From contig NZ_VYQF01000011.1 of the NCBI RefSeq assembly GCF_008710285.1, positions 62,001 to 126,000 of the forward strand: a stretch of 64,000 bases of DNA. Direction: 5' to 3'. Of this stretch, positions 27,205 through 35,818 are shown in pieces (positions within the stretch are counted from its first letter, which is position 1; each line of letters begins with the position of its first letter). The stretch is from Ginsengibacter hankyongi. Its GTDB lineage: Bacteria; Bacteroidota; Bacteroidia; Chitinophagales; Chitinophagaceae. A model generated the notes under the pieces. It made no database searches, had not been told where the DNA came from, and worked only from the letters and a program-made list of their open reading frames with translations. Made by a program: the position numbers and the translations under genes.

Positions 27205-29586
27205 TTATTTAACCAGGCGTACAAAATAAACACCACCTGCAGTCCCATCTTTTAATGATTGAAACTTTACACGTATGTGATCTTTTCCTTTAAGCATGGA
27301 ATCCGGAATTGCATAGCTGATATCAAAGAACCTGGATTGATTCCATTTGCCTGTATAATCTTCCGTAACCAGTTTTTCATCATCAATGTAAATTTCAAAT
27401 TTCCGGTTGCCCCATTCTGCGCCCCAATAACGAACCATCAATCCAAGGTTGGTTTCTTTCTTTGTTGACAAATCATAACTAAAGTAACCTCCATTAAAAG
27501 CTTCACGATACAACTCATTTTGGTTGGTACCCGATCTTGACTGATTGCTTTGCATGGCATGATCCACTTCGGGTTGTTGTTCACCCGGTGCAACAAAATC
27601 TATCGTTCGTTTTTCCAGCGCAAGTTTTTCTTTTTCTGCTGATGATATTGAATCGAGGTATAAATGATATTGCGCATTGCTCAAAGCCATCCAATACATC
27701 ATGTAGCGTGCATCATGAATTGTATAAAATGGTTCCAACTCAACATCAATTGGGTTGATCATTTTTACATTATGCAGCGTAAAGTTTAGCGGCTTATTTC
27801 TTACCGGAACTAAATCATTTGTAATGGCTGATAAAGTGTCTTCAATAATAATAGGTGCCTTATCTAACGGTAGTTTTTTTCCGGAAGGAATCTGTCCCCA
27901 GCGACTATCGTCGGCAATTAATCCTTTTAAATCTTTTGTTCCCGTTTTTGCGCCAAGCAAAATTGGTCCGTGCATGATAGCGATATAGGTTGGAACATTG
28001 GGCAGGTAAGATATGGTATTATGCATAGGTAATATAATCTTCACAACATCACCGTTTTTCCATGTTCGGTTGATGGTAATATAAGATGAAGGATGCTTTG
28101 TATATGATACGGGGTTACCATTCACCAAAATCTTTAACGCACCATCTGCAACCCATGCAGGATAACGAACCATCAATTTGAAATGAGAGAAACCTTCTGT
28201 TATGGTTAGTGTAGTCTGTTCTTCGTAAGGAAATTTTGTTTCCTGTTTTATTTTAATGCCTTTATCTCTCCAGTTCAATTCAGATGCAATAAAAAGATTT
28301 AAAAACAACGAGTCGTGCTGATGCGTATAAATAAGCTCATTGTATTTTCCATGATTTTCCATGCCGGTTCCAACGCAGCACCACATCGCTTCATTCGGCG
28401 CAGAATAAACCCGGTAGCTGCGTGGCCGAACAGGCGTGAAATATACATAGCCCCCGGTCTCAGGATTTTGTGTTGAGAGAATATGATTATCAACTGTTCT
28501 TTCGTAATAATCCATGTACTTAGCTGAAGGAGTTGCCCTGAAAAGGTCTTCAGTTAACTTGAGCATATTATATGAGTTGCATGACTCAGGCCCTTCTACA
28601 TCATTGATAAAATCTGTATATGCAACTGCGCCTGGAAAAAATTCTCTCCGGCTGTTTCCTCCAAAAGCAAGGCTGCGGGTAGCTGTTACCGTTTGCCAGA
28701 AAAAGTTGCCGGCGTCTTCGTATTTTTCATCGTGTGATAATTCGCCAATGCGTTCAAAACCTATTGCTTTAGGAATTTGCGTATTGGCATGTTTGTTATC
28801 AAGATTATCAATACCTTTTGACATCGGATCTAATAACATTTTATGCGAGAATCTTTTTGCTGCGATTAAATATTTTTCATTTTTTGTTATTGCGAAAGCA
28901 TCTGCTAATACTTCATTCATGCCACCTTGCTCGGTGTCAAGCATTGATTGCATTTGTTCGTCGCGTAAGCCAGCAGTGATGTTTATGGCCCAATCACAAA
29001 ATTTTAATAAGATATTCTTTGCATCTTCATTGCCCGCATAATTCCATGCGTCTCTTAAACCTGCATACATTTTATGTACATTATACCAGGGAACCCATGC
29101 GGTATGAAATGCAGTGAAGTCACCGGTTTTAAGGGTTGACCATATTGTTTTGCTATTGGGAACGCCACCAACATATCCTGCGCCCCAGCCAGGATGATTT
29201 TTGGTGTTGGCTTCCTGGCAGGCTTTCAATTCGCTGATCATGTAGAGCATTCTTCTTTTACATTCGGAGTTGTTAGTGGCTGCAACATTCATTGCCAATG
29301 CTGATAAATAATGACCCCCGATATGACCATCCAACCCTTCCCAGTTTGTATAGCTGGAATCTTTAGGCGTCAATCCTACTTCTTTGAGGTATGGCGCTAA
29401 TAAGCGATCAACTTTATATTGCAATAGCGTATGTATATTGAGGTCACGGGCTTGTTTAAAAGGACCATCCAACAGCTTAACATCACTTAATGGAAATTCA
29501 TTCGCATATAACTTTTCCTGTGCAAACACTTTACTGTAAAGACATGTTACACTCGTTAGGTAAATAAAATAAAAAACAAGTTTCAT
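27205..29586 (-). CDS. Beta-L-arabinofuranosidase-type protein (DUF1680; GH127/GH146)
   Basis: 793 residues with a signal peptide ending near KVFAQ (residue 23). The family opening LSDVKLLDGPFKQARDLN is followed by an (alpha/alpha)6 barrel. The zinc/nucleophile set known from GH127 is intact: Glu334-x-Cys336 (GPESCNSYNML) and the Cys403-Cys404 pair (MWCCVGTGMENH). A long C-terminal module (about 675-793, FNGGYFSYDLSTKK onward) is present, as in large Bacteroidota members assigned to GH146. It would cleave beta-L-arabinofuranosides; why this is wanted in a xylan operon is unclear. It follows GH39 with a 164-bp gap containing an inverted repeat. Confidence 0.88.
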   Translation of the reverse strand: MKLVFYFIYLTSVTCLYSKVFAQEKLYANEFPLSDVKLLDGPFKQARDLNIHTLLQYKVDRLLAPYLKEVGLTPKDSSYTNWEGLDGHIGGHYLSALAMNVAATNNSECKRRMLYMISELKACQEANTKNHPGWGAGYVGGVPNSKTIWSTLKTGDFTAFHTAWVPWYNVHKMYAGLRDAWNYAGNEDAKNILLKFCDWAINITAGLRDEQMQSMLDTEQGGMNEVLADAFAITKNEKYLIAAKRFSHKMLLDPMSKGIDNLDNKHANTQIPKAIGFERIGELSHDEKYEDAGNFFWQTVTATRSLAFGGNSRREFFPGAVAYTDFINDVEGPESCNSYNMLKLTEDLFRATPSAKYMDYYERTVDNHILSTQNPETGGYVYFTPVRPRSYRVYSAPNEAMWCCVGTGMENHGKYNELIYTHQHDSLFLNLFIASELNWRDKGIKIKQETKFPYEEQTTLTITEGFSHFKLMVRYPAWVADGALKILVNGNPVSYTKHPSSYITINRTWKNGDVVKIILPMHNTISYLPNVPTYIAIMHGPILLGAKTGTKDLKGLIADDSRWGQIPSGKKLPLDKAPIIIEDTLSAITNDLVPVRNKPLNFTLHNVKMINPIDVELEPFYTIHDARYMMYWMALSNAQYHLYLDSISSAEKEKLALEKRTIDFVAPGEQQPEVDHAMQSNQSRSGTNQNELYREAFNGGYFSYDLSTKKETNLGLMVRYWGAEWGNRKFEIYIDDEKLVTEDYTGKWNQSRFFDISYAIPDSMLKGKDHIRVKFQSLKDGTAGGVYFVRLVK

Positions 29587-29707
29587 AGTATTCTTTTAAA
29601 AAACTTAAAGATTTTTATATCCTTTGATTTTCGTTTCGTAGATCTTATTTTTCAAACTGCCGGACAAAATTGTTTCACAAATACAAAAAAGCCGCTTTCC
29701 TAATTCT

Positions 29708-29741
29708 ACTGTTCTTGTCATGCGAAAATGAATAGAACAGT
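29708..29741. repeat. Inverted repeat in the GH39-GH127 gap
   Basis: ACTGTTCT (29708-29715) and AGAACAGT (29734-29741) form a perfect 8-bp inverted repeat with an 18-nt loop, just after the GH39 stop. No T run follows on the minus strand. It may be an mRNA processing or stabilising hairpin or a binding site; the gap is the longest in this operon. Confidence 0.4.
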
Positions 29742-29750
29742 AATCCAAAA

Positions 29751-31424
29751 TTACCACGTCAATTGAATCAATGACACGGCGTGATCGGGGAGAACAAATG
29801 TCAAATCCACTTTTCTATTATCCACCTTCTTCCAAGCCGGTGAAGTAAATAACTGTAGTTGTCCCGCTTTCTCTAATTCATTGAATTGCGCTTCACTTAC
29901 CTGTTGCGGCTTTCGCAAGGCCTTCCATTTTTCAAATGAATTGCTGAATTGTTTGTCCACGCGATAGTGATGAATCAACACTTTGTTTTTACCGATGCCA
30001 TCAATTGTAAGTGTAACCAGCGAAGACGAATCCGAAATATCTTCTTCATTAAAATTCCAAACCATCACATACACCGAATTTTGATTTTTGCAGGCTATGG
30101 CATTGATATCATTTGCTGTGGAAGAATTGTTCGATATGATATCGGTAGCGTTTAAACCATTATCTGTATGCACGGGTATTCTTTCACCGCCCATCAATCC
30201 GAACATGCGGAATACATTCAAAATAGGTTTGTCAATGCCATGTGTAGCCAGGTCGCGAAAACTTGCAAACCAATCCTGGTCTTCGAACTCAAATGACCAA
30301 CTTACTGCTCCTCTTAGATTAATTTTATATTGATCCATCAAATCATAGATCCTCGCAAAAAATGCAGCGGTATAGCTGGAGTACATTGTGCCATTTCGAT
30401 AACCGTATTGGGGATCTCTGGTTTCTGAACACGCTGCACATCCTTCCGGATCACATTCTCCAATAATAACCGGAATATTCTTTAGTTCCGGAAACGAATT
30501 CACCGCTTCAAATCCCCTTTGAATATCTTTTAATTGAACACCCATATTCATACGTATATGGCCGTTCACTATTTCGGGAGAACCTTTGGCGTGGAAGCCG
30601 ATATATTGCAGTGGCGTTCCTGTTTTGCCTGTCGCATAATTTTTTCCATGCAGGCAATGTTTAATGAATTTTGTAAGAAAATTAAATGCTTTATCATCCC
30701 GCGGGCTGGTGCTATGCGGACCGCCAATAGTACATTCAGGGCAAGCTTTTTTTAACCCGTCGGCAGCATAATCGTATAGCTTGCAATATTCATCAAATGT
30801 ACCGGACCAATAACTGATATTCGGTTCATTCCATACTTCCCACAACCATGTTGTAACTTCTTTTTTCCCATAACGTGCAACAGAATGTTTTACCCATTGG
30901 TACAGTAGTTCTCTCCATTTATTGTAATCCTTCGGGGGATAAGTCCAGCCGGTCCAAAGATTGCCGCCGGTACTCCATTTATGCTCGTACGGTTCCGGAT
31001 GAGAAGAAAGATCTTTCGGCATAAACCCGATTTCCATTAAAGGTTTCATGCCTCTTTGAATGTACGTATCAATAATGCTATCCAAAATTATCCAGTTGTA
31101 AACCGGGTGGCCATTCTTATCTTCTTTATAAGCATTCGTAAAGCTCCACTTCAGATCAGGCCCGTCGCTTTTGCCTTTTGATGTAAGTAAGTTATGGGTT
31201 CTTATGTAAACAGGAACCGGGCTTAAATGCTGAAGCTCTGTCAGTAATTTCTGACCATCTTTTCTTGTTGTGTAATTCGCTTCATCATAACCAAAGAATG
31301 ACCAGAAAGGATTCATTTTGCCAATGGGTTTACTGGCATTTACTTTAATAGATACAGCACCATTCTGGGCAAATAAGCAATTAAAGCAAATTAAAAAGGC
31401 GAGTATCAATGCCAGGTATCTCAT
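29751..31424 (-). CDS. Secreted glycoside hydrolase family 39 protein (beta-xylosidase-like)
   Basis: 557 residues with a signal peptide to about residue 20. The TIM barrel contains acid/base Glu200 in LWEVWNEPNISYW and nucleophile Glu323 in VIIGECDPEGCAAC, matching GH39. The conserved GGPHSTS and LRGAVSWSFEFED segments are also present. GH39 enzymes are mainly beta-xylosidases that trim xylose from the non-reducing end; a few have other specificities. The nucleophile loop is Cys-rich (CDPEGCAAC), which is notable for a secreted Bacteroidota enzyme. It lies between GH67 and GH127 in the operon. Confidence 0.87.
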   Translation of the reverse strand: MRYLALILAFLICFNCLFAQNGAVSIKVNASKPIGKMNPFWSFFGYDEANYTTRKDGQKLLTELQHLSPVPVYIRTHNLLTSKGKSDGPDLKWSFTNAYKEDKNGHPVYNWIILDSIIDTYIQRGMKPLMEIGFMPKDLSSHPEPYEHKWSTGGNLWTGWTYPPKDYNKWRELLYQWVKHSVARYGKKEVTTWLWEVWNEPNISYWSGTFDEYCKLYDYAADGLKKACPECTIGGPHSTSPRDDKAFNFLTKFIKHCLHGKNYATGKTGTPLQYIGFHAKGSPEIVNGHIRMNMGVQLKDIQRGFEAVNSFPELKNIPVIIGECDPEGCAACSETRDPQYGYRNGTMYSSYTAAFFARIYDLMDQYKINLRGAVSWSFEFEDQDWFASFRDLATHGIDKPILNVFRMFGLMGGERIPVHTDNGLNATDIISNNSSTANDINAIACKNQNSVYVMVWNFNEEDISDSSSLVTLTIDGIGKNKVLIHHYRVDKQFSNSFEKWKALRKPQQVSEAQFNELEKAGQLQLFTSPAWKKVDNRKVDLTFVLPDHAVSLIQLTW

Positions 31425-31502
31425 GTTATTGTTTGTGCTTCTTGTAATGTATGATGAACAGCTACCACTTCATCCAAATCAATTCATAATTTGATTCCCC
31501 AT

Positions 31503-33578
31503 TTAATGTGAACGGCCATCGCCTCTTCTCGTATCATTCTTAATAATATCATCCAGGTTATTTACCGGGCGTTCTATATCATAAGGGATTGGCATGCGGC
31601 TGAATTGCTGGAAATAGAGCAGGCATGCATCTTTCCATAAGACAGCATTTATTTCCTGCTCACGCAGTTTTCGCTGAACTTCCATAAAGCGGGTGCTGTC
31701 AACAAAAGGCCCTGCTTTATCCCAGATCTTTTGAAATTCACGCACCTGGTTTACTCCTGTATCATAACGATAACACAAATCATCCCATAGCGTGCGTCCA
31801 TCTTTCATTTTATAATCCCATGGTAAATGATGAAACCATAACAGGAATTTTTCAGGACAGGTAGCCACATTATTGAATTCTGAAGAAAGCGGTTCATGAT
31901 ATTGGCTTATAGCATCGCTGCCTTTCTTTGTGCGATCAAAACCAATTCCATTTGTACTGGCCTGGTGATAATAGGGTGGCGTCCAGTCAGGCCTTATGCC
32001 CTTTGGCGCCCACCATGGCCCTGGGCCGTAATGCCCGTTTGCAGACATGATATGATGCAGGCCAAGCGGAGTCATAAAATTTACGGCTGCCTCGCGGCTA
32101 TCAATCATCATTTGCTTAACCGGTACAAGAAAGTTTTTTGTCCAGTCACCTGTATAGTCGGCTTCCCCGGATTTTTGAGATGAATCGCCATAGAAAGTAA
32201 GCTTGATCCATTCATCGGCTATCTGCCCGCTTTTTAATGTGTCATTCCATGCTAATCTTCCAAATGCGTACCAATTGGCTTGTGCAAAATGATTGCCGCA
32301 CCAGTTAGTATCCAGTCCTATGTTAGAAACTCCTGCAATGGCCGTATTTTTTTGCGGAAAGATACTTCCATCGGTACAACGTGCTACTATGCTGCCTTTG
32401 CCTTGCTGGTAGGTATCGCTCTGTAGGCATTCTTCCCACATTGTAGATAAGAACACGACATAGACGGCATGTCCAAGATATTCCTGCGTTACCTGGAACT
32501 CAGGCATTACAGATGTTTTTTTCATGGCACCAAACAGCGGACTGAATGGTTCTCTTGCCTGGAAATCAATAGGGCCATTTTTAACTTGTATAATAACATT
32601 GTCCCTGAATTTTCCATCCAATGGCATAAACTCGTCATAAGCCTGTTTTGCACGATCTTCATTGTTGGCACTATATACAAATGCACGCCACATAACAAGA
32701 CCTCCGAAAGGGTTTAATGCATCTGCCAGCATGTTTGCACCATCGGCATGTGTACGTCCATAATTTTGCGGTCCGGGTTGTCCCTCACTGCTTGCTTTTA
32801 CAAGGAAGCCTCCGAAATCCGGAATGATGCTATAGATTTCTTTCACCTTATTTTTCCACCAGGCCATTACTGCAGGATCAAGCGGGTCAGCAGTTTTAAA
32901 ACCACCAAGCGAAACAGGCGATGCAAAGTTTACAGAAAGATATATTTTAACTCCGTAAGGCCGCAATAAACTAGCGATTACCTTTGCCCTGTTGAGATAA
33001 TCCGGTGTTAATATCATTGGCGATGCATTCACGTTATTTAAAACGGAACCATTAATGCCGATGGAAGCATTTGCCCGGGCATACTCCTGCCATAATTTTT
33101 TGTCTTCATCCGTAACCGTGAAAGGATCTTGTTTACGCCAGAAAATAGAATTTCCGGCATAGCCGCGCTCAATTGATCCATCGGGATTATCCCAATGATC
33201 GAGTATGCGGAATTGGTAAGATGGATTATCGACGCCGCCTTTTGGTTTCCCGCCGGTTTGCTGGTTGCGCAACAGTTCATAAACGCCATATAAAATTCCT
33301 TTGTCAGTATTGGCCTGGATAACATTTTCATTCAATTTAAATCCATCAACTTTTACGGCCCTATCTTTTTTTATTATTAATGATATCGTGGCCCCCGGTG
33401 CACCTTGCCAGCTATCGTGCAACTCCTGGCGGGCAATGGTAAGGGTAGGAGAATTTTGTTTGCAAATAACATGTACGGGTAACGCTTTTTTATCCCGAAG
33501 CCAGAGTTGATGCCCATTCTGGGCATGAAGCAATAAAGAGGTAAAAAGAAAAAAGAAGCTGGAGATTATTACTTTCAT
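31503..33578 (-). CDS. Alpha-glucuronidase, GH67
   Basis: 691 residues with a signal peptide (to about residue 19, LLLHAQ). Three parts are visible: the N-terminal GH67N domain, a TIM barrel and the C-terminal helical domain. Family signatures are WDNPDGSIERGYAGNSIFW, INGSVLNNVNASPMILTP, VKIYLSVNFASPVSLGGF, GGFLVKASSEGQPGPQNYGR and PEKFLLWFHHLPWDYKMKDG. It removes 4-O-methyl-glucuronic acid from the non-reducing end xylose of xylo-oligosaccharides. It pairs functionally with GH115 of the other operon, which acts on internal residues. It starts 22 bp after the stop of the first GH51 gene. Confidence 0.95.
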   Translation of the reverse strand: MKVIISSFFFLFTSLLLHAQNGHQLWLRDKKALPVHVICKQNSPTLTIARQELHDSWQGAPGATISLIIKKDRAVKVDGFKLNENVIQANTDKGILYGVYELLRNQQTGGKPKGGVDNPSYQFRILDHWDNPDGSIERGYAGNSIFWRKQDPFTVTDEDKKLWQEYARANASIGINGSVLNNVNASPMILTPDYLNRAKVIASLLRPYGVKIYLSVNFASPVSLGGFKTADPLDPAVMAWWKNKVKEIYSIIPDFGGFLVKASSEGQPGPQNYGRTHADGANMLADALNPFGGLVMWRAFVYSANNEDRAKQAYDEFMPLDGKFRDNVIIQVKNGPIDFQAREPFSPLFGAMKKTSVMPEFQVTQEYLGHAVYVVFLSTMWEECLQSDTYQQGKGSIVARCTDGSIFPQKNTAIAGVSNIGLDTNWCGNHFAQANWYAFGRLAWNDTLKSGQIADEWIKLTFYGDSSQKSGEADYTGDWTKNFLVPVKQMMIDSREAAVNFMTPLGLHHIMSANGHYGPGPWWAPKGIRPDWTPPYYHQASTNGIGFDRTKKGSDAISQYHEPLSSEFNNVATCPEKFLLWFHHLPWDYKMKDGRTLWDDLCYRYDTGVNQVREFQKIWDKAGPFVDSTRFMEVQRKLREQEINAVLWKDACLLYFQQFSRMPIPYDIERPVNNLDDIIKNDTRRGDGRSH

Positions 33579-33600
33579 GCGGTTGAATATTTTAAAATCG

Positions 33601-35139
33601 TTATTGTGCTTTAACGCCCACTTTTATCTGCGTAAAGGAATGCGCAGGAAAGGCAAAAGACAACTTGTTTCCTGTAACCTTTGCTTCTTTTGTAACCGGT
33701 TTATATTGTGCCTGTTTGTCTATAGAGAATGGCGCTTTAAGGTCATCGCTATTTATTACGCTTACTTCTGCTTTACCTGAAAAATCTCCTGAGTTATTTA
33801 TTACGTCAGCAGTAATACTTTTAGCCTGCTGCCTGTTTACAACATTGATATAAGCGGTGTTGATTTCTTTAGAATACGAAGTTGTAACATCAAGATATGG
33901 TATTCCTTTGTATTGTTCTGTATTGAAAGTGTCGCAGGCAACATAAGTATCTACCGAAGCGCCACGACAATTGTTTGAGAAAAGTTTGAAAGTATAAAAT
34001 ACGGGAGATTTAAAAGTTCCTTTTTTAGGATCGCTTGACAACAAAGAAGTGAGCATTGTAAAGTTGGCCATTTTTACTACATCTGCATGTCGTATAAATG
34101 AATTCAGGCATTGCGCTATCGGCAACACACTCATGAAGTTTCTTGCAAAAGCGCCCCACTCATCAACCGAAAGATAAATAGGTTTTTTATACCCCTGCGT
34201 ATTAGATACTGCTTCTATTTCTCCGGCAGTAATTTTTATCCGGTCATCAAAAATTTTAGCCCCTGCTCCCATATTGGTATAATAGTCAGGAGAATTTTCC
34301 CAATAGCTGTGAATAGACAGGTATTTTATTTTATCGCCGATACCTGTTAATATTTTTCGATTCCAGTTATCCCAACCATCCGGACTGCTATACCAGGAAG
34401 AACCACATCCCACAAACTCGATATCCTTATCGACTGCGGACATCGCTTTAGCAGCTTCCCTGGCAACTTCAATGTAGTCTTCTGCATTTTTATGTCCTAA
34501 CTCCCATGGCTTACCATCTACTTCATTGCCCAAATCCCATATTCTAACGTTGTATGGTTCGGGATGACCGTTCTTTGCCCGCAGGTCTGAGTAGTAAGTG
34601 CCCTTTTTGTAATTACAATATTCAACGAGGTAAGCAGCGTCAAGGATAGAACCGAGCCCAAGGTTTACACCTAAAATATTTTCACTGCCGATAGATTTAT
34701 TAAGCTTCATCCATTCATCTGTTCCAACGTGATTATTATCAACACCTCCCCAGGCAAGATTTATACGTATTGGTCGCTGATCTTTTGCGCCGATGCCATC
34801 CTTCCAGTCGTAACCCATTAAAAAGTTTCCACCAGGCCAACGCATATTGGTAACCTTCAATTCTTTCATTGCGTCTATATAATCTTTGCGGAAACCGTTC
34901 TCGTCGGCTAACGGCGATGACGGATCGTAAAGATTTCCATAAAGCGTATTGAACTCAACGGAATCCGGCAAGCCCATTCTCCGCCCATTGAAATGAATGG
35001 GTTCCATAAAGACACCATAGATCTTCGGGTCAATTTCGCCAACCGTGCGGTTAACATCAATTTTAATAGTAGCATTTTGAGCAAACGTCGCAAGGGACAT
35101 CCCTAAGGCACTTAAAAAAGTAAAAATGATTTTTTTCAT
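33601..35139 (-). CDS. Alpha-L-arabinofuranosidase, GH51 (short form)
   Basis: 512 residues with signal peptide MKKIIFTFLSALGMSLATFAQ. A classical GH51 layout without an inserted module: EPIHFNGRRMG region, MRWPGGNFLMGYDW, acid/base Glu206 in IWDLGNEVDGKPWELGHKN, IHSYW, and nucleophile Glu327 in YLSVDEWGAF, then a C-terminal beta-sandwich (about 400-512). It removes alpha-L-arabinofuranosyl groups from arabinoxylan fragments in the periplasm. It is first in the leftward seven-gene operon. Upstream, at 35195-35203, only the half-operator CGATTGCAA is found. Confidence 0.95.
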   Translation of the reverse strand: MKKIIFTFLSALGMSLATFAQNATIKIDVNRTVGEIDPKIYGVFMEPIHFNGRRMGLPDSVEFNTLYGNLYDPSSPLADENGFRKDYIDAMKELKVTNMRWPGGNFLMGYDWKDGIGAKDQRPIRINLAWGGVDNNHVGTDEWMKLNKSIGSENILGVNLGLGSILDAAYLVEYCNYKKGTYYSDLRAKNGHPEPYNVRIWDLGNEVDGKPWELGHKNAEDYIEVAREAAKAMSAVDKDIEFVGCGSSWYSSPDGWDNWNRKILTGIGDKIKYLSIHSYWENSPDYYTNMGAGAKIFDDRIKITAGEIEAVSNTQGYKKPIYLSVDEWGAFARNFMSVLPIAQCLNSFIRHADVVKMANFTMLTSLLSSDPKKGTFKSPVFYTFKLFSNNCRGASVDTYVACDTFNTEQYKGIPYLDVTTSYSKEINTAYINVVNRQQAKSITADVINNSGDFSGKAEVSVINSDDLKAPFSIDKQAQYKPVTKEAKVTGNKLSFAFPAHSFTQIKVGVKAQ

Positions 35140-35194
35140 ATAGTGTTATTTATAATAAATATTTGGGTATTCAATCCTCCTGATAATGATATTT

Positions 35195-35203
35195 CGATTG
35201 CAA
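35195..35203. promoter_or_regulatory. LacI half-operator upstream of the GH51-GH9 operon
   Basis: CGATTGCAA matches exactly the right half of the operators at the susC promoters, but the left half is degenerate. It lies 56 bp upstream of the GH51 ATG. No convincing -7 box at the proper spacing was found, so regulation of this operon by the local LacI protein is possible but unproven. Confidence 0.3.
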
Positions 35204-35516
35204 TAACTTGAACCTTAAAAAATAGGACTTCGTACAACCCGGTCCGTTGATAAACCGCTTTCATTCGTGCAATGTTTAAAAGTAATTTTCATCTTAATAA
35301 ATACAGTCTGGCAGGAAATGACCCTAAGCCAAAGCATGTCAGGCCTGCATGTTTTACATAGTCCATTTTTTATATTAGAGATCTGGAGATGATTTTACTG
35401 ACCTAAATCTCAATTAATAAAGTGGATTCGAAGAATTTTATGTTAACGATCTCTGGCCCCATTTCATGTTTATCAATCAATCGTTTAAACGAAAATAAGA
35501 TATTTTAAGAAAAAAA

Positions 35517-35557
35517 TTGTAACCGATTGCAATTTTTGAATTTTTTTCTCTACTTTG
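35517..35557 (+). promoter_or_regulatory. susC1 promoter with overlapping LacI-type operator
   Basis: The dyad TTGTAACCGATTGCAA (35517-35532) is followed by CTACTTTG (35550-35557), close to the Bacteroidota TAnnTTTG -7 box. The TTG inside the operator (35527-35529) lies 21 bp before TACTTTG and would be the -33 element, so a bound repressor would block polymerase. A leader of about 255 nt follows. The rest of the 680-bp divergent gap shows only AT-rich sequence. Confidence 0.65.
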
Positions 35558-35715
35558 CATGAGTATTGATGTTTGGAACATACAAATTGCTTGATTATAC
35601 TCCGGATATTTAGTGTCAATAAAACTTGAAAGTTTCTCGAATTATCAAAACTCCGGATTGAATACAGTGAGTAAGAAAAAAGACTGTTGTAAATAAATTC
35701 TGTTATTTATCATAT
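35517..35715 (+). repeat. Duplicated promoter-leader segment, copy 1
   Basis: From the operator through the first 150 or so nt of the leader this segment aligns with the region upstream of susC2 (47748-47945), with only scattered substitutions and short indels. Shared blocks include TTTTTGAATTTTTTTCTC, GGTTTGGAACA-like and ATTGCTTGATTA. The two downstream leaders then diverge. It indicates duplication or selection on leader function. Confidence 0.7.
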
Positions 35716-35818
35716 TCAGTCGTTTTGCTTAGGGAGAGAATATGAATAATAGATAATCCAAAAAGTTCAAGGAAATAATACCAATTAATCGATTTTTAAA
35801 CCAATAATTGCTTCTATT

